A stretch of 64,000 nt of DNA from Sorghum bicolor (lineage: Eukaryota; Streptophyta; Magnoliopsida; Poales; Poaceae), in the NCBI RefSeq assembly GCF_000003195.3, contig NC_012878.2, positions 57,722,629 to 57,786,628 on the forward strand, read 5' to 3'. The translations under genes were made by a program, and so were the position numbers. How positions within the stretch are numbered: the first letter of the stretch is position 1; each line of letters begins with the position of its first letter. This document shows, in pieces, positions 12,201 through 24,231 of this stretch. A model generated the notes under the pieces. That model worked only from the letters and a program-made list of their open reading frames with translations, had not been told where the DNA came from and did not search any database.

Positions 12201-13231
12201 AGCGAGCGAGGTCCGACCGTCCGAGGGTCTCTGCAGCCGATTGAGTTTTCCGGTTTTCCCCGAGTTAGCTTTGCATCGTTGACTCCTCCACGCGTTCCCA
12301 CTTGTGGATCATCGTGTGGTGCTCACTCCTCAAGTACGTACACTCACGCGGACCTTGCTTGTGCTCTTTTATCATCGGTCATGCATGGAAGCAGCCAATA
12401 ATGCAACTAGCTAGTGTGTCAAAAAGGCGTGTGATGCATGCATCAGCTTATCCTGTTATCCGATAGGTGCGCTTTTATATATGCTTAATTAGTTGCCATG
12501 CATGACCAAACGTACCGTACGTGGTAGGAGTAGGTGGTATACTGTATGGGCCGATCGAATGTGCTATGTACAGTGCTCATTTCTCACGCACACACGAATA
12601 ACGGCAAAAGTAGGTTTGACACTACTGCGCAGAGCATTTCATGCATAGCAAAAAATGTTTACATTCAGAGGAATATATAGACGAGATGACCCAAAGAAAT
12701 AAGGTAACAAGCAATTAGTGTGTGTTTCGTAAGGATCCAGGTTCTCACACATAAATAATTCTGGTTCAAAATTTCTAAGAAAACATTTCAAGTGATCAAC
12801 AATCAGAGTTATTTTGTGAGATCGTTTGACTGACTAGATTCTGATTAAAAAGTATCATAAAAACCATTAAGTGAAAATATTCTCAAAGAAATATAAATTT
12901 TGATCAGCGGAGAACAATTATAACACAAGCCATTTTAACTTTGTTCCGATCCGTTGCAAATACAGAGAGGAGGGGAATAAACGGAATTGTGCAAAAGTAT
13001 TGTGCCCATTATTTTTCTTGTTGCTATGCGGGAAAAAAAAGTAGAGGCAATTCTGGTGATTCTCAATCTCAAGAAAATTAAAACATTTCTCCACCAACCC
13101 GTTTGTCGTAGCAATTCTCTAGCATTCCACGCTACTACAATCAGAACCACTCCATGCTGACAATCTATTCATATCTTTGACTACAGAAAAACATGCAAGT
13201 TGGGTTTCTTTTTTCATCCAAATCGCGCTCA
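9262..13231. other. Intergenic sequence, no gene seen
   Basis: About 4 kb without a supportable gene. GC-rich islands at 9.5-10.2 kb and 11.6-12.4 kb give open frames of 100-160 codons on both strands, but these are low-complexity, mutually overlapping and match no family I recognise. A cytosine-rich patch at 10.67-10.95 kb may be a fragment of a larger repeat. Degenerate MITE-like sequence is visible at about 12.72-12.88 kb. Confidence 0.5.
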
Positions 13232-13474
13232 GGTCTTGTTTAGTTCCAATTTTTTTGGCAAAATGAGCACTGTAGCAATTTCGTTTGTATTTGACAAATT
13301 TTGTCCAATCATGGACTAACTAGGCTTAAAAGATTCGTCTCGTCAATTCCGACCAAACTGTGCAATTAGTTTTTATTTTTTATCTATATTTAATACTTCA
13401 TGCATACGTCTAAAGATTCGATGTGACGGAGAATCTGAAAAATTTTACAAAATTTTGGGGAAGTAAACAAGGGC
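13232..13474. mobile_element. Tourist-like MITE (GGCCTTGTTTAG family), copy 2
   Basis: Begins GGTCTTGTTTAGTTCC and runs to AAGTAAACAAGGGCC. It contains the complete set of family blocks (CACTGTAGCAATTTCG, CCAATCATGGACTAACTAG, CGATGTGACGGAGAATC). Its right terminus is shared with or abuts the left terminus of the next copy, so the two stand head to tail in the same orientation. Confidence 0.85.
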
Positions 13475-13713
13475 CTTGTTTAGTTCCAAAATTTTTTGCA
13501 AAATCGACACTGTAGCACTTTCGTTTGTATTTGACAAATATTATCCAATCATGGAATAACTAGGCTCAAAAGACTCGTCTCGTCAATTCCGATCAAACTG
13601 TGCAATTAATTTTTATTTTCATCTATATTTAATACTTCATGCATGCGTCTAAAGATTCGATGTGATGGAGAATCTGAAAAATTTTGCAAAATTTTTTGGA
13701 ACTAAACAAGGCC
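13472..13713. mobile_element. Tourist-like MITE (GGCCTTGTTTAG family), copy 3
   Basis: Directly follows copy 2 in the same orientation, with termini GGCCTTGTTTAGTTCC and GGAACTAAACAAGGCC, perfect inverted complements. By eye most bases match copy 2, so the pair looks like a tandem duplication or an insertion at the end of a resident copy. Non-coding. Confidence 0.88.
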
Positions 13714-14101
13714 CCTCAATATTAAGGTTCTTTCGCTCTGATGGGAATTCCGGCTCTTAGATCGAGCGAAGAGGCACCGTACGTACTGGTACCGTAGTAT
13801 ATATATATATCTAGCTTTAAAAGTACGGAGATGATGTCCTTGTTCAGAGAAAAATCTAACCGGTGGGACTATTCTGATGAGGGTCAATTTTTTGTTGTAT
13901 AACAGCTGGCCTAACAGGATTTTCTTAGGTCATAGTATAATATATATTACATATATTTAAAATTTTTGTCAAGGTCAGCAGACCCGATAAATAGTTGCTC
14001 TTGTCCACATCCAAATTTTATCAACCATGGTTGCTATATTATCTTGTATCAGTCTAATAAACCATTGATAGTTCACCTTCATTTTTTTAATAACTCACTA
14101 T

Positions 14102-14287
14102 GACCTTGTTCGGTTAGAGCGAAATGAGCCTAGGAATTATTCCCGCTGATCAAGGTTATACATGTTAGGCCCCATTCAGATACATACATCGGAACAGACC
14201 ATTCCTCGTACATAACTGTTCGGACTAGTATAAATTTACATAAGAATTATGCGGTTGAGATTCATTCTAATATAACCGAACAAGACC
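14102..14287. mobile_element. Tourist-like MITE, different family
   Basis: Termini GACCTTGTTCGGTTAGAGC and ATAACCGAACAAGACC are inverted complements over about 12 bp and enclose 186 bp. The flanks do not give a clean 3-bp duplication, so the borders are approximate. Related in style to the TTCGGTT-type Tourist elements of grasses rather than to the GGCCTTGTTTAG family. Confidence 0.55.
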
Positions 14288-14607
14288 TTAGACAATCATT
14301 CCAGCCAAGAACCGATTCAGGTGACCGTTCCTAGGCAATCGAACATGCCCTAAGTTCTTCAAGCCGGGCACTGCGTCCAGCTATATGATCTGCACTCTGT
14401 AGCTGACTTCTCTTCAGTATGTATCATCTCGTCCAAAATAGCATAAATTATGTAGCACCTTCTATAGCCGCATGAACTTATTCGCATCCCAATTGTCCAT
14501 CCGGAGTAAACTTGTTAATCACGTCGGTACAAAAGAATAAAAACTTTACCCTTTGTTTCAAGGAAAAAACATTAGATTATCTACCCACCTGATTCTGTTG
14601 TAATCTA

Positions 14608-14840
14608 GGCCTTGTTTAGTTCCAAAATATTTTGCAAAATGTGAATAGTACCAATTTCGTTTGTATTTGACAAATATTGTCCAATCATAGACTAACTAGG
14701 CTCAAAAGATTCGTCTCGTCAATTCCGACCAAACTGTGTAATTAGTTTTTATTTTCGTTTATATTTAATACTTAATGCATACGTCTAAAGATTTGATGTG
14801 ACGGGGAATGTGAAAAATTTTGCAAAATTTTTTGAAAACA
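14608..14840. mobile_element. Tourist-like MITE (GGCCTTGTTTAG family), copy 4, right end damaged
   Basis: Starts GGCCTTGTTTAGTTCC and is colinear with the other copies as far as TGCAAAATTTTTTG. The last part of the right inverted repeat (ACTAAACAAGGCC) is missing and replaced by GAAAACAGGTGG. So the copy is truncated by roughly 10 bp at its right end. Confidence 0.8.
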
Positions 14841-15597
14841 GGTGGAGTCGTGGAGACCGTTCGTCCTCGTCATTTGCATAAATAAGAAAGCACATGCCAA
14901 CGTACGTATACAGAACCTGGATATCAAAAGAAATGTAGCTAGATCCAGTATATACTACTATTTATAACCAACGTTCATGGCGTAATCAGTGCTGCCATTA
15001 CATCGTGGCGCATGTGATTAGTATCAGATCACATGCATGCCCCTGGACCCTGGTGAAGAAAATATTTTTTCTAGAAAAAGAGTACGGACAGATTATGCTC
15101 CAGCATGCATGTGCCGCGTCGTGGCAGCAGTACGTAACAATGCCATGTCCTGAGTTTAACTTGAAAAAAAAATCAATTTTCAAATCGCTCCACTCCACCA
15201 CAAGGCACAGGGCCTGATGATGCACGGGAGGAAAGGGAGCGAAACGGCGCCAAATCTGGCAGTTTCCGGGGAGGCGCGCGCGGGGCCCCGGCGCGGATCC
15301 TCGGAGCCAGCCGTGGGTCCACGCCACCGTCGCCTGGTGCCACGTACAGCAGCAGGTGGGTGTGCGCCGGCCCCACCACGTTGCCGATACCGCCCGAGCC
15401 CGACAGGACCCCGTAGGCCCGCTCCCCACGTGGCCCGATCCTGGCTCCGCAGGGCCCTACCACGACCGTTGGTAGTTACAGGGCCGTGGTCCCTTCCCGT
15501 GTGCCCGTAGTGGCCTCGTGTAGCCGTCCCGGTGGCCCGCCCTCTCTGTCCCAGTCCCAATCCCAATCCCAACTCCCAACCTCCACAATCAGGGCAG
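14841..15597. other. Intergenic sequence with a GC-rich island
   Basis: No gene supported. At 15.2-15.6 kb there is a strongly GC-rich island, open for about 130 codons on the minus strand and about 97 on the plus. Simultaneous openness in several frames, no recognisable domain and no start or splice context argue against a gene. It ends in an imperfect CCCAGT/CCCAAT repeat. Confidence 0.45.
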
Positions 15598-15910
15598 GGC
15601 CTCGTTTACTTCCACCTAAAAATCCAAAAATTTTTCAAGATTTTCCGTTACATCGAATCTTTAGATACATGCATGTAGTATTAAATGTAGACGAAAATAA
15701 AAACTAATTACACAATTTGGTCGAAATTGAGGAGACAAATCTTTTAATCCTAGTTAGTCCATGGTTGGACAATAATTATCACAAACAAATGAAATTACTA
15801 TAATGTCGCGAAATTTTTCCCTTAACCAACTATATTTAATGCTTCATGTATGTGATCGAAGATTCGATGTGACGGAAAATCTTGAAAATTTTTACCAACT
15901 AAACAAGCCC
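15598..15910. mobile_element. Rearranged Tourist-like MITE (GGCCTTGTTTAG family), copy 5
   Basis: Starts GGCCTCGTTTACTTCC and carries most of the family sequence in the reverse orientation. Then from about 15825 it repeats the CATGTATGTGATCGAAGATTC block in forward orientation and ends CCAACTAAACAAGCCC. At 313 bp it is longer than its sisters. The simplest reading is two copies in opposite orientation fused with loss of the middle of one. Confidence 0.75.
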
Positions 15911-16787
15911 TAGGAGAAGGCACTGTAGCTGTAGCAGCTAGCCGGGACTTCCCTGTTCCCCCATCACTGAGCTCTCGGCTCTCCTGTGTGTATCTTTTTA
16001 TTTATTTATTTTTTCATTTTTTGTCCGTGCCCTACTAGTCCATGAGCCAATCAATCTGCAGGCAAACCTGCCATGGTCACAGGGGCTAATTAGGTGAGGC
16101 TGTCCGTTTCCCGTTTGTTGTGATCTCGTGCGTTCTAGTTTTTTCCGGTATACGTAGGACCATGCATGCATGTTGGTTTCAAATCCAATGGTGTCTGTCG
16201 CGTACAGTATGGACGGACGATCGAATCTAATGCTTTGGTCGTTTGCGCCCGTTGGTTCAGACGTGTCGTACTGTTCCTTCACGAGCGCGCTTCTCACCGT
16301 CACCAACAACACCACCAGTATCTCCACATGTGACCCTGTTGCACATAATAATTATTACTAATGACTAGCTAGCTACTGTAGGTATCTGAAGAGCATCTAA
16401 AGGCTAAGAGTAAGGGCAATGATACAGCTCGCTGCGGGCGAAATAAACTCTATTGTGGCATTTCATTTAATGCGGCATCGACATACAGAGGCACATGCAG
16501 CCAATGGAGAATAAGTGGAGCAGGAGAATAGCAAATTGGAACACATGCCTGTACATGCCGCTCACTTCAAGCCGGCGTTTCACCAGACGTCCGCTCTGCA
16601 TTCTCTCTCCTTTAATCTCTCTGCCAGCTAGGATTCAGCCTGTTGCAGTCGGTCATAATAATTGCTCTAAGGCAACTAAATAGGCTATACTATATTTTAT
16701 TTATCAAGGGCCGATATTACTTCACTGGATGTTCTGTTTAAGTTCAAACATTTAAATTGAGAAAGATCTTAGATCACCACTCATATA
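15911..16787. other. Intergenic sequence, no gene seen
   Basis: No gene supported. Short open frames at 15998-16361 overlap on both strands and have no family resemblance. Confidence 0.5.
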
Positions 16788-17025
16788 GGCTTTGTTTAAA
16801 TGCCAAAAAATTTTGAAGTTGTTGACATTGTAGCACTTTTATTTATATCTTTATTGTCTAACCATAAACTAATTAGGCTCAAAAGATTCGTCTCATAAAT
16901 CACAAACAAACTGTGTAATTAGTTATTTTTTATCTATATTTAATGTTCCATGCATGCATCCAAATATTCAATTTAATGAGAAATCTTGTAAACTTTTGAA
17001 TTTTTGTGTGCATCTAAGCAAGGCT
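16788..17025. mobile_element. Diverged Tourist-like MITE (GGCCTTGTTTAG family), copy 6
   Basis: Begins GGCTTTGTTTAAATGCC and ends GCATCTAAGCAAGGCT. It keeps the internal order of blocks (TTGTAGCACTTTTATTT, AAACTAATTAGGCTCAAAAG, TCCATGCATGCATCC) but with many substitutions, so it is an older insertion than copies 2 and 3. ATA occurs on both flanks. Confidence 0.7.
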
Positions 17026-19965
17026 ATAGTTCCATACTTACATAGTTTCAACCGGTCCCCCCCGCCCCACCGACAATGCAGAACTCATGTCCTTCCCTCC
17101 ATCACCTCCTATATGTTATGGTGTGCCCTTGGTGTTGCCCCTCTTCCACTTTCTCTATTCATATGTCATCCCTCAAGATCCTTCCACCGCCACCTAACAA
17201 CATTTCCCTCCCTCATTTTTCTTCGTCATCTCGAACAAAGATCCATCATGGAACAATTGGTGGAGAAGCTTGAACTCCAGTAACATAAGAGCCATCCCGC
17301 CGTGAGTCCTCCCATGACAGTGCTTTGACCTAGTTGTTGGCGTGTTGCTCACTTCCAATCTGGACAGAGCAAATTACAGCGGTGCACACACACATGACCA
17401 CAATCACCCATTGGCCCTTCTGTTCAACTCGAAGCTCCAAGCTTTCGTGCATGTTGATTAAGATTAGTCAAAGATCTCCCCACTCCCCCACCTACATTTT
17501 GATGCGAACTCCATCACTAATGAAAAAAATAGTTTCTTTTGATTCACTTAATGCATAGAGTTACTATATACACAGAATTTGTTTTAGAACATAATGGAGA
17601 AATATTTTCAGTTAAAAAAAATCATTTCCCTTAATAAAGATTCAGCTTCCATACATGAAGAACGTGTGGGAGGGGGGAGATCTCCACCAAACAAGCCCTC
17701 TGTATATTGATGGACTCCCCTAATTCACTTATCTATGACAGATGACATTTTGTTATATTACGTGCGTCGGCACGTACTATATGGATTAGATTAGAGGTGA
17801 ACCAACCAACCATGCCGCGCAGTCGATGGCATATCCACATCACACCACACCACACCACGACGTGATGGGTTTAAGTTTTTATCAGGAGCAGCGTTCTACG
17901 ACGACGACGACACCACATCATTTGACGAAAAACGGTGTCTCTAGCTCGTCAGCGGAAGCACACGCACAGCAAAATGGACACTAGTTCTCCTTCTTACCAA
18001 TAAAGTCGTGTCGAATCTTCGAAAAAACACCCGATGTGATCTGGACATACGTGACCAGGATGTATCGCCCATCCCTCACCCTATGGCTACGGCCTACCGC
18101 CTACCGTAGTACTATACGTCGTCGTCGTCGTCGTCGTCCGGCTCCCGGTCGATCGGACGTCCCCACACCCCGGCCCACCTCGCGTCGGCCAGCCGACCGG
18201 CCGGCTCGCCATCAGAAGTCTAACCTGCCGTTCGTCGTCTCGTTGGTGAAATATCCGCGTGGGATATACGTATAATCGAGCCCATCGCCTGTCGGGCGTC
18301 GCCGCAAGGCGCGGCAATGCCAGATCGTCCGTCTAGCTACCACGCACGCATGCATGCATGGTGCACAGCGGCCCGGCGTCGACGACCGACACGCACGGAT
18401 GGAGATCGAGTTGGTGACCGCCCGTCGTACGTCTCACTCTTGCCGTGCGCCACGCGTCGACGACCGTCCGGAAGCGATCGAGTTAAACTACCGGCCATGT
18501 CACGATTTTTCGGCCAGGTGGCCACGACGTCGTTACGAGACTCCGGTCCGCCTGTGTACTGTCGATGTTTCCGCGACGACGGTGGTCGCGTCGATCGTCG
18601 CCGTCACGTAATCCGGCCGGCAGGGAGGTCGGTCGGCGCGCACGGATCGGACACCCTTTTCAGCCGGATGCGTTTGTCGAGCGACCGGCCGGGCGAACCG
18701 GGACAAAGGCATGCATGCAGCAGGGACCATGCATTTATTCTCTTCTGGTTCCAAAATTATTCCAAGGTCCGGCAACGGACCATTATTCGTGATTTCGCGA
18801 CAAGCTGCTTATTAGGTTGGTGGAATCTGGTTTTGGTCATTCCAGATTTAATTACTTTCCTTGTCTTAATTTATTATTACGTAGTACGTTAGGTGTTCAT
18901 TTTTTTTTTAAAGAATTATTTTAGACATTTGTATGACCAGACCCCGTTAATTCGTACGTGCATTATCCGATGGATCTCGGCTGAGATCGACGTGGGCATG
19001 CATGTGTGGCTCGGTTAGCTACCAATCACACACACAGCACGGCCGGCCGGCGCACCCATGCCACGCTAACACGCGTGTGGTTTCCGCGTACGTACGTGCG
19101 GTGCACGCGTGGGCGCTCGTGCTTGGTCTATCTGTCAACGTCGTCCATCCGGCCGTTTGCCCGTTAGGCTCATATTGTTAGAACCATTCCCTACGTGGCG
19201 ATCTGTCGACGACCGACCGGCCGGCGCGCGTTTGCTCCATCGCTTTCTGAATTTTCTGAGGCGTCGTACGTACGTCTCGTTTGGTGTATATCGTCGTCTT
19301 TCATGGTTGGTTGGATGGATTATAGTACTACACTAGTAGTATATTCATTCATTCCGACGAGCAAGCCTTTTAGGAGATTCACTTCCAGTGGCCGTTGCAC
19401 ACGTACGTTTTGGATCGAAGAAAGAACTACCTCATCACTGACGCACGATGTGACACGAGGATGCTGGGAGTCCGGCCGGCCAGCCTAGCTAACCCCGGCA
19501 CTGGGAGACCAACGTCCGTGTCAAAGTGAGCGTGGTCGGTACAACAGTGTCAGTCATGCTGTGTGTGTGTGTGTGTGGGTGGCAATATGCGTCACAAACT
19601 ACTCACTGGTGTTTAGTAGTGTGTCCTCAAGTAACGGTGTATAGATAGATAGAGAAAAGTGACGAAAAGAATTGATAAACTATGCCACCGTTAGTGTATA
19701 TATAGATGTATGTATCTTTTTATTTGCGCATGCTCACGCGAGCGAGCGAGCGGTGGATAAGAAAATGGTACCGTACGACGATATGTTATGTTATCCCTGT
19801 CCAATTAAACTAGAGATATATGAGCTTCGTGTGTGTGCACATTTTCTTCAAAAAGAAACCTTGTTAATGTTATCTTCGACTATCTCTACTTGATCTGCCA
19901 CTAGGATTTGGTATAGCTCTTCAAAAGAAAATGGTACCGGCCGGCTCTAGAACCATTCCTTGATA
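17026..19965. other. Intergenic sequence with simple repeats and CpG-rich islands
   Basis: No gene supported. Contains a CGT trinucleotide repeat (18117-18138), a TG repeat (19558-19577) and GC-rich stretches at 18.1-18.8 and 19.0-19.5 kb, crowded with GTACGTAC, CGGCCGG and CATGCATG palindromes. Open frames there (up to 191 codons, plus strand) overlap open frames on the other strand and show arginine-rich low-complexity translation, as expected for GC-rich non-coding DNA. Confidence 0.5.
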
Positions 19966-20104
19966 CTCCCTCTGCCACATTAGTTTTATCCTCTAAGTAA
20001 AATATTATTATCTTTGATCATCAATTTTTAATAATTCTTATAACAAAATATATATTTTTAACTTAGAACAAAGCTAATACAACATGTAAGTAAAACGTAG
20101 GGAG
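19966..20104. mobile_element. Stowaway MITE with TA borders
   Basis: A 139-bp element beginning CTCCCTCTGCCACATTAG and ending AAAACGTAGGGAG, flanked by TA on both sides (19964-19965 and 20105-20106). Terminal CTCCCTC/GGGAG and the TA duplication are the classic Stowaway signature. Confidence 0.75.
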
Positions 20105-21499
20105 TACTGTCCCTGTTAAGACATGTCTACAGAAAAACGTTATAAGACGACTCTAGTAGACTCTCTGTATCATTTCTATTTATAGAAATAGTGATTTTAA
20201 TGAAAAAAAATAGCTTCTCAAACAACCTGTTTAATTGGATCTCCAAATGTATGAATATTCTCTATTCAAAGATAAATATCAAGGATGGCTCTTCAGAGTC
20301 TGTACAAGATATATAAAGTTGTTGAAGAGTATTGGAGATGTATTGGAAAATGATTTTTACTCAAACGATTCTTTAAATGAAATGATGATTTAGAAAGTAT
20401 ATTTTTAAAAGACCCTTGAAAATGCTCTAAGTGCCTAGTTTGCCGAAATCTATGAAAAATATTCAGGTGAGGTGCTCATCCTTTTGGTGATTTAACAAAA
20501 AAAAGGTTGCATGTGTAGGTGAGTTCATTTTATTTGAGGATAATATGTCATTGTCATGTCACCCTAATCCCAGGCCCGTCGCTGCGTCGTCGTCACACAT
20601 GTTTATGTCAACTTCAATTCCATGGGTCCATGCTGGTACAGGTCCAGGGATCGGTGTATACTCAAGTCCATCACTACACTGGCGGTGGACGGTGGTGCGG
20701 CGTATCTGCATAATATATATGCTGATATATATATATGCCAATGCATGCATGTATTATTTTCCCTTTGAAAGAAACGTGCTAACTATATGCATGTATACGC
20801 CTAGCTAGTACGATACGATATGATTAGGCGGCGTTAACTCGCTGATTTTCCGTGATCTGCTGGCGTTTCGTTATTTCGTACGCACTCAAGATTTAGGATT
20901 GGGCTTGATGATGCTTCCGGCGATGTTTACTTGTGATCTGGGACTTGCATTGCATATGCACCCTCTCTGAAGATGTTTGGCCGTTGGCCTACTGGGTTTC
21001 CTTGTCTTGTCTCATCCACCAAAGGTTATTAAGCCATGCATGTTTGCTAGCGCTCCTAGAGCAGCTCCAAAAACGGAAGCAGCTCTCCACAAACGGGACT
21101 GCTCTGCTTCATGTTTTTTAGCCAAACGGTTTCAGCTTCACGCACTTAGTTCGATGAAAAAGGGTGGAGTTATGAGAGCACCTAAAGAGGTACTCCACAA
21201 ACTCTAATTTTTTGTGGAGCTGCTCCACAGTGGAGTTTGTGGAGCAGAGTTTGTGGAGCAGTTCCAAACACCCCCTAAATGGGGTTGTCTGCTCCACTCC
21301 ATTCGAGCTGGAATCCACTGCAAGTGCCAAAAAAGTGGCTTCGCCCTACTTATCTGTTCGTGAACGCGGGCCCTCGCAAAATGCTCCTCCTCCCGCAGGT
21401 GAAACCTAGGGCAAGATGCGGATGGCGATTAATTAGAGCGGGGCACGCGAGGGTGACTACATGAACGAGGCCAAGCAGAGACACATGGGCATGCCCTAT
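20105..21499. other. Intergenic sequence including a palindromic GTGGAGCAG repeat
   Basis: No gene supported. From about 21058 to 21278 there is a MITE-like segment beginning AGAGCAGCTCCAAAAAC and ending GTGGAGCAGTTCCAAACACCC. It contains repeated TTTGTGGAGCAG / CTGCTCCACA words that can pair with each other. It resembles short non-autonomous elements common near grass genes, but no target duplication was identified. Confidence 0.45.
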
Positions 21500-21745
21500 G
21501 GCCTTGTTTACTGGCAAAATTTTTTTTGCAAAAATATGAACAATAGCCTTTTCGTTTGTATTTGACAAATATTGTCCAATTATAACTTAACTAGGCTCAA
21601 AAGATTCATCTCTCAATTTACATGCAAACTGTGTAATTAGTTTTCTTTATTGCCTATATTTAATGCTTCATGCATGTACCGCAAGATTTGATGTGACGGA
21701 GGATCTAAAACATTTTGCAAAATATTTGGAAAAGTAAACAAGGCC
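21500..21745. mobile_element. Tourist-like MITE (GGCCTTGTTTAG family), copy 7
   Basis: Starts GGCCTTGTTTACTGGC and ends AAGTAAACAAGGCC, inverted complements. Internal blocks are colinear with the other copies, including ATTGTCCAATTATAACTTAACTAG and GATTTGATGTGACGGAGG. Flanked by TAT/ATT, so the target duplication is not perfect. Confidence 0.82.
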
Positions 21746-24228
21746 ATTTGGAAGCGGAAACGGGGAAGAATGAATTGATAATTAAGAAAAAAAGAATAAA
21801 AGAAAAAACAAAGAAATAAAACAAAAGGTGATAAGGGCATAATAGATATTACGCCTTTTTATGTATAAATGACAAGTTGTTTTACCAAACACTTTTTTGT
21901 ACAAGAGATGTTTAGAACCGAAGAAAACTACTTCACCAAATGAGCTGCACGCGGTACAAAAATAGCTAGAACTAGAGCTGCAAATTGGTATTTTTTCTCT
22001 CTCGCTAAGGCAAAAGATTTGCACGTCTTTATATTAAGGTAGAGAAAAAAAATTAATACAAATAACGTCTTAGCAGCGCCCTAAGAGGTTAGAAGAATTT
22101 TAGTTGAAACCCACTACAATGTACATAAAGCCAAATTGGCTCTTCCAAATTGGTCTTAACGGCGCACGGGCCGGTAAAGCCAAATTACCTCTTCCAAGCT
22201 AGCAAGCGAAAACCTTTATTTCCTGCACGGGAAACAAGACAGGTGAGCAAAGACGAAATTAAGCACGTGTACGTTTCAGTTACTTGCCCGGCGATGTGAG
22301 GCGAACTCGAGCTGGAGATGCAAATGCGCCGAGTTCCCTCTGTCGATCTCTCAACAGTATCACCAGCAGACATTCAGACGCCTGAGATGATCCATGCCAG
22401 AACGAAGCGCCCTGCTCCGACGAGACGACGACCGGTACGTAGTACTCTATACCTGCCAGACACTCGGCGGCATGCACCGCCGGCCCGTTCCGTACCACCA
22501 GTCGTGGTAGTCGTAGACACGGCAAGGGTGAGTCAGGTACGGTGCAGAACCTTCCGGACGGTTCTGCATGCAGTCTGTCGATTCAATCCGCACGAGAGTT
22601 TCTTGGGTGCCTGCAGACTGCAGTCCGTGATCGATCGGTCAGAGACAGAGAGACGACGAACGAGGGCCGATCGAGTGCGTGCATGCATGCCTCTGCCGCT
22701 TGCGGCGGGTTTGGCTGCCAACTGCATGCCTGCTTCGACCAGATCACGCACTATTCCGTCCCCGCCCGGCCGGTTTATCGAGTACTCGATCCAGATCGAT
22801 GGCGACCTCGCTCCGCGCCCAGCAGCACACGGATAATGTGGCAGGGGCCCTGGCCGCGCCGCCCCGACGCAACCACAACAGCGCGCGAGTAGTAGCCGGC
22901 AGCTACAGCCGTTGGTGCGGCGGTTACGACGATGCCGTTCCTGGCCCCGGCCGGTGACGCCGCGCCGTTGTTGCGGTGCCCTTATCCTGCCACATGGATG
23001 ATCCGCCTCACGCGCGCTCCACATTGGTCCCCCCCGTGAGCGCGCACTGTGCGTGCTCCTGTCCCCCACCCCCACCCCTGGACGCGCTACTGCTTTGGCT
23101 GCTGCCTCGTCGGCGTCGGCGTCGGCGTGGTTGATGTGAGGGGTGAATGCGATCCTTGCACTGCAGCTGCAGCCAGGCAGAGGCATGAATACAGTTCGAT
23201 CATGCATGCATGGCGTGAGCGTGTGTTGATGCTATATTGCTATGCTAGCAACCAGCCTGCTGCGCGCTGCGGACGGTCGTCTACTCTACACTAGTACTGG
23301 ATCGAATGACGATGGCGATGGATTGGAGATGCGGCCGGGCCGGGGTTGGAATTTGGATAGCTGCATGCCACGATGGCTTTGCATGGCCCCCCATGCAGAA
23401 CATGCATGGATGCAGAATTTGTCTGCCTCTTATCACGGCGTGCTACTGTAGTATCTGTGTATATAAATGGCGGGCCGGCGCCCTGCAGTCTCACCCGACG
23501 TCACGCAAATGGCACAAATGCATGCATGCACACGGTTCGTCGTTCGGTGGACGAAATGAAATCCTCGGCACCTGTCGTACGTAGTACCGGCTGCATGCAC
23601 GCTACGCATACGCATACGCATGTTCATTAGGCCGAATTAGCTAGTGACTCGATAGGTAACAGAATGCATGAGCCTCGACGCGACTTGCCGATCGACTTCA
23701 ATTGGGTCGCTGTCGTCTTTGGTCGTCGACGTCGCTTCACTCGCCTGTATGCATGATTCTGGGCCTGCCTGCCTGCCTGAAGCCCTGAACAAAAAAGTTT
23801 GTATTTTCTACTGCAACAACCATGAACTCCACCTCACTATCATCACTCCTTCAGTCTGCAGCGGTAGTAGTACGCGTGGCTACCTGCAGCGCGGTAGCTC
23901 GTTGTTCTCGTTTTTCAACCACCACCAACTTTGCTCTGCTCACGCGCGTCCTTGTGCCTTCGAAATAAAGCTACAGCAAAGTCGTCGTCTTCTCCAACCG
24001 TGCCGGTACCCTTGAGGACGTACGACAGCGAGCTCTGTCGCGAAACTAGGAAACATGAAGGAGCTAGTTGGTCCCGCGCCTGCACCCTCTCGAGTCTCGA
24101 CATCGCCGTCCGGTGACAGCGTTGGCGGCGCCGGCCGCCTTCGCTGCCATGGACTTGGTATTTCCCTTTCTTTTCCTTCCTTCACACTTTTACAGTTCAC
24201 ACCGAAGGCGATCAAGGCGTGCCCTCTG
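21746..24228. other. Intergenic sequence, CpG-rich, no gene seen
   Basis: GC-rich from 22.3 to 24.1 kb with very many GCATGCATG and TCGATC palindromes. Several frames are open for 90-220 codons on both strands (the longest at 22533-23207, minus), but none shows a recognisable domain, and they overlap one another. Could hold a non-coding RNA or an old promoter region; sequence alone does not show it. Confidence 0.45.
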
Positions 24229-24231
24229 TTA

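Noticed and set aside
15173..15572. Minus-strand frame with words such as GNVVGPAHTHLLLYVAPG
   Set aside because: Looked protein-like at first, but no family is recognised and two further frames are open over the same GC-rich island.
18317..18892. A 191-codon plus-strand frame
   Set aside because: Arg-rich, low complexity, no start context or splice support, and also open on the other strand.
22533..23207. A 224-codon minus-strand frame
   Set aside because: Arg/Ala-rich, no domain, overlapped by several plus-strand frames; composition effect.
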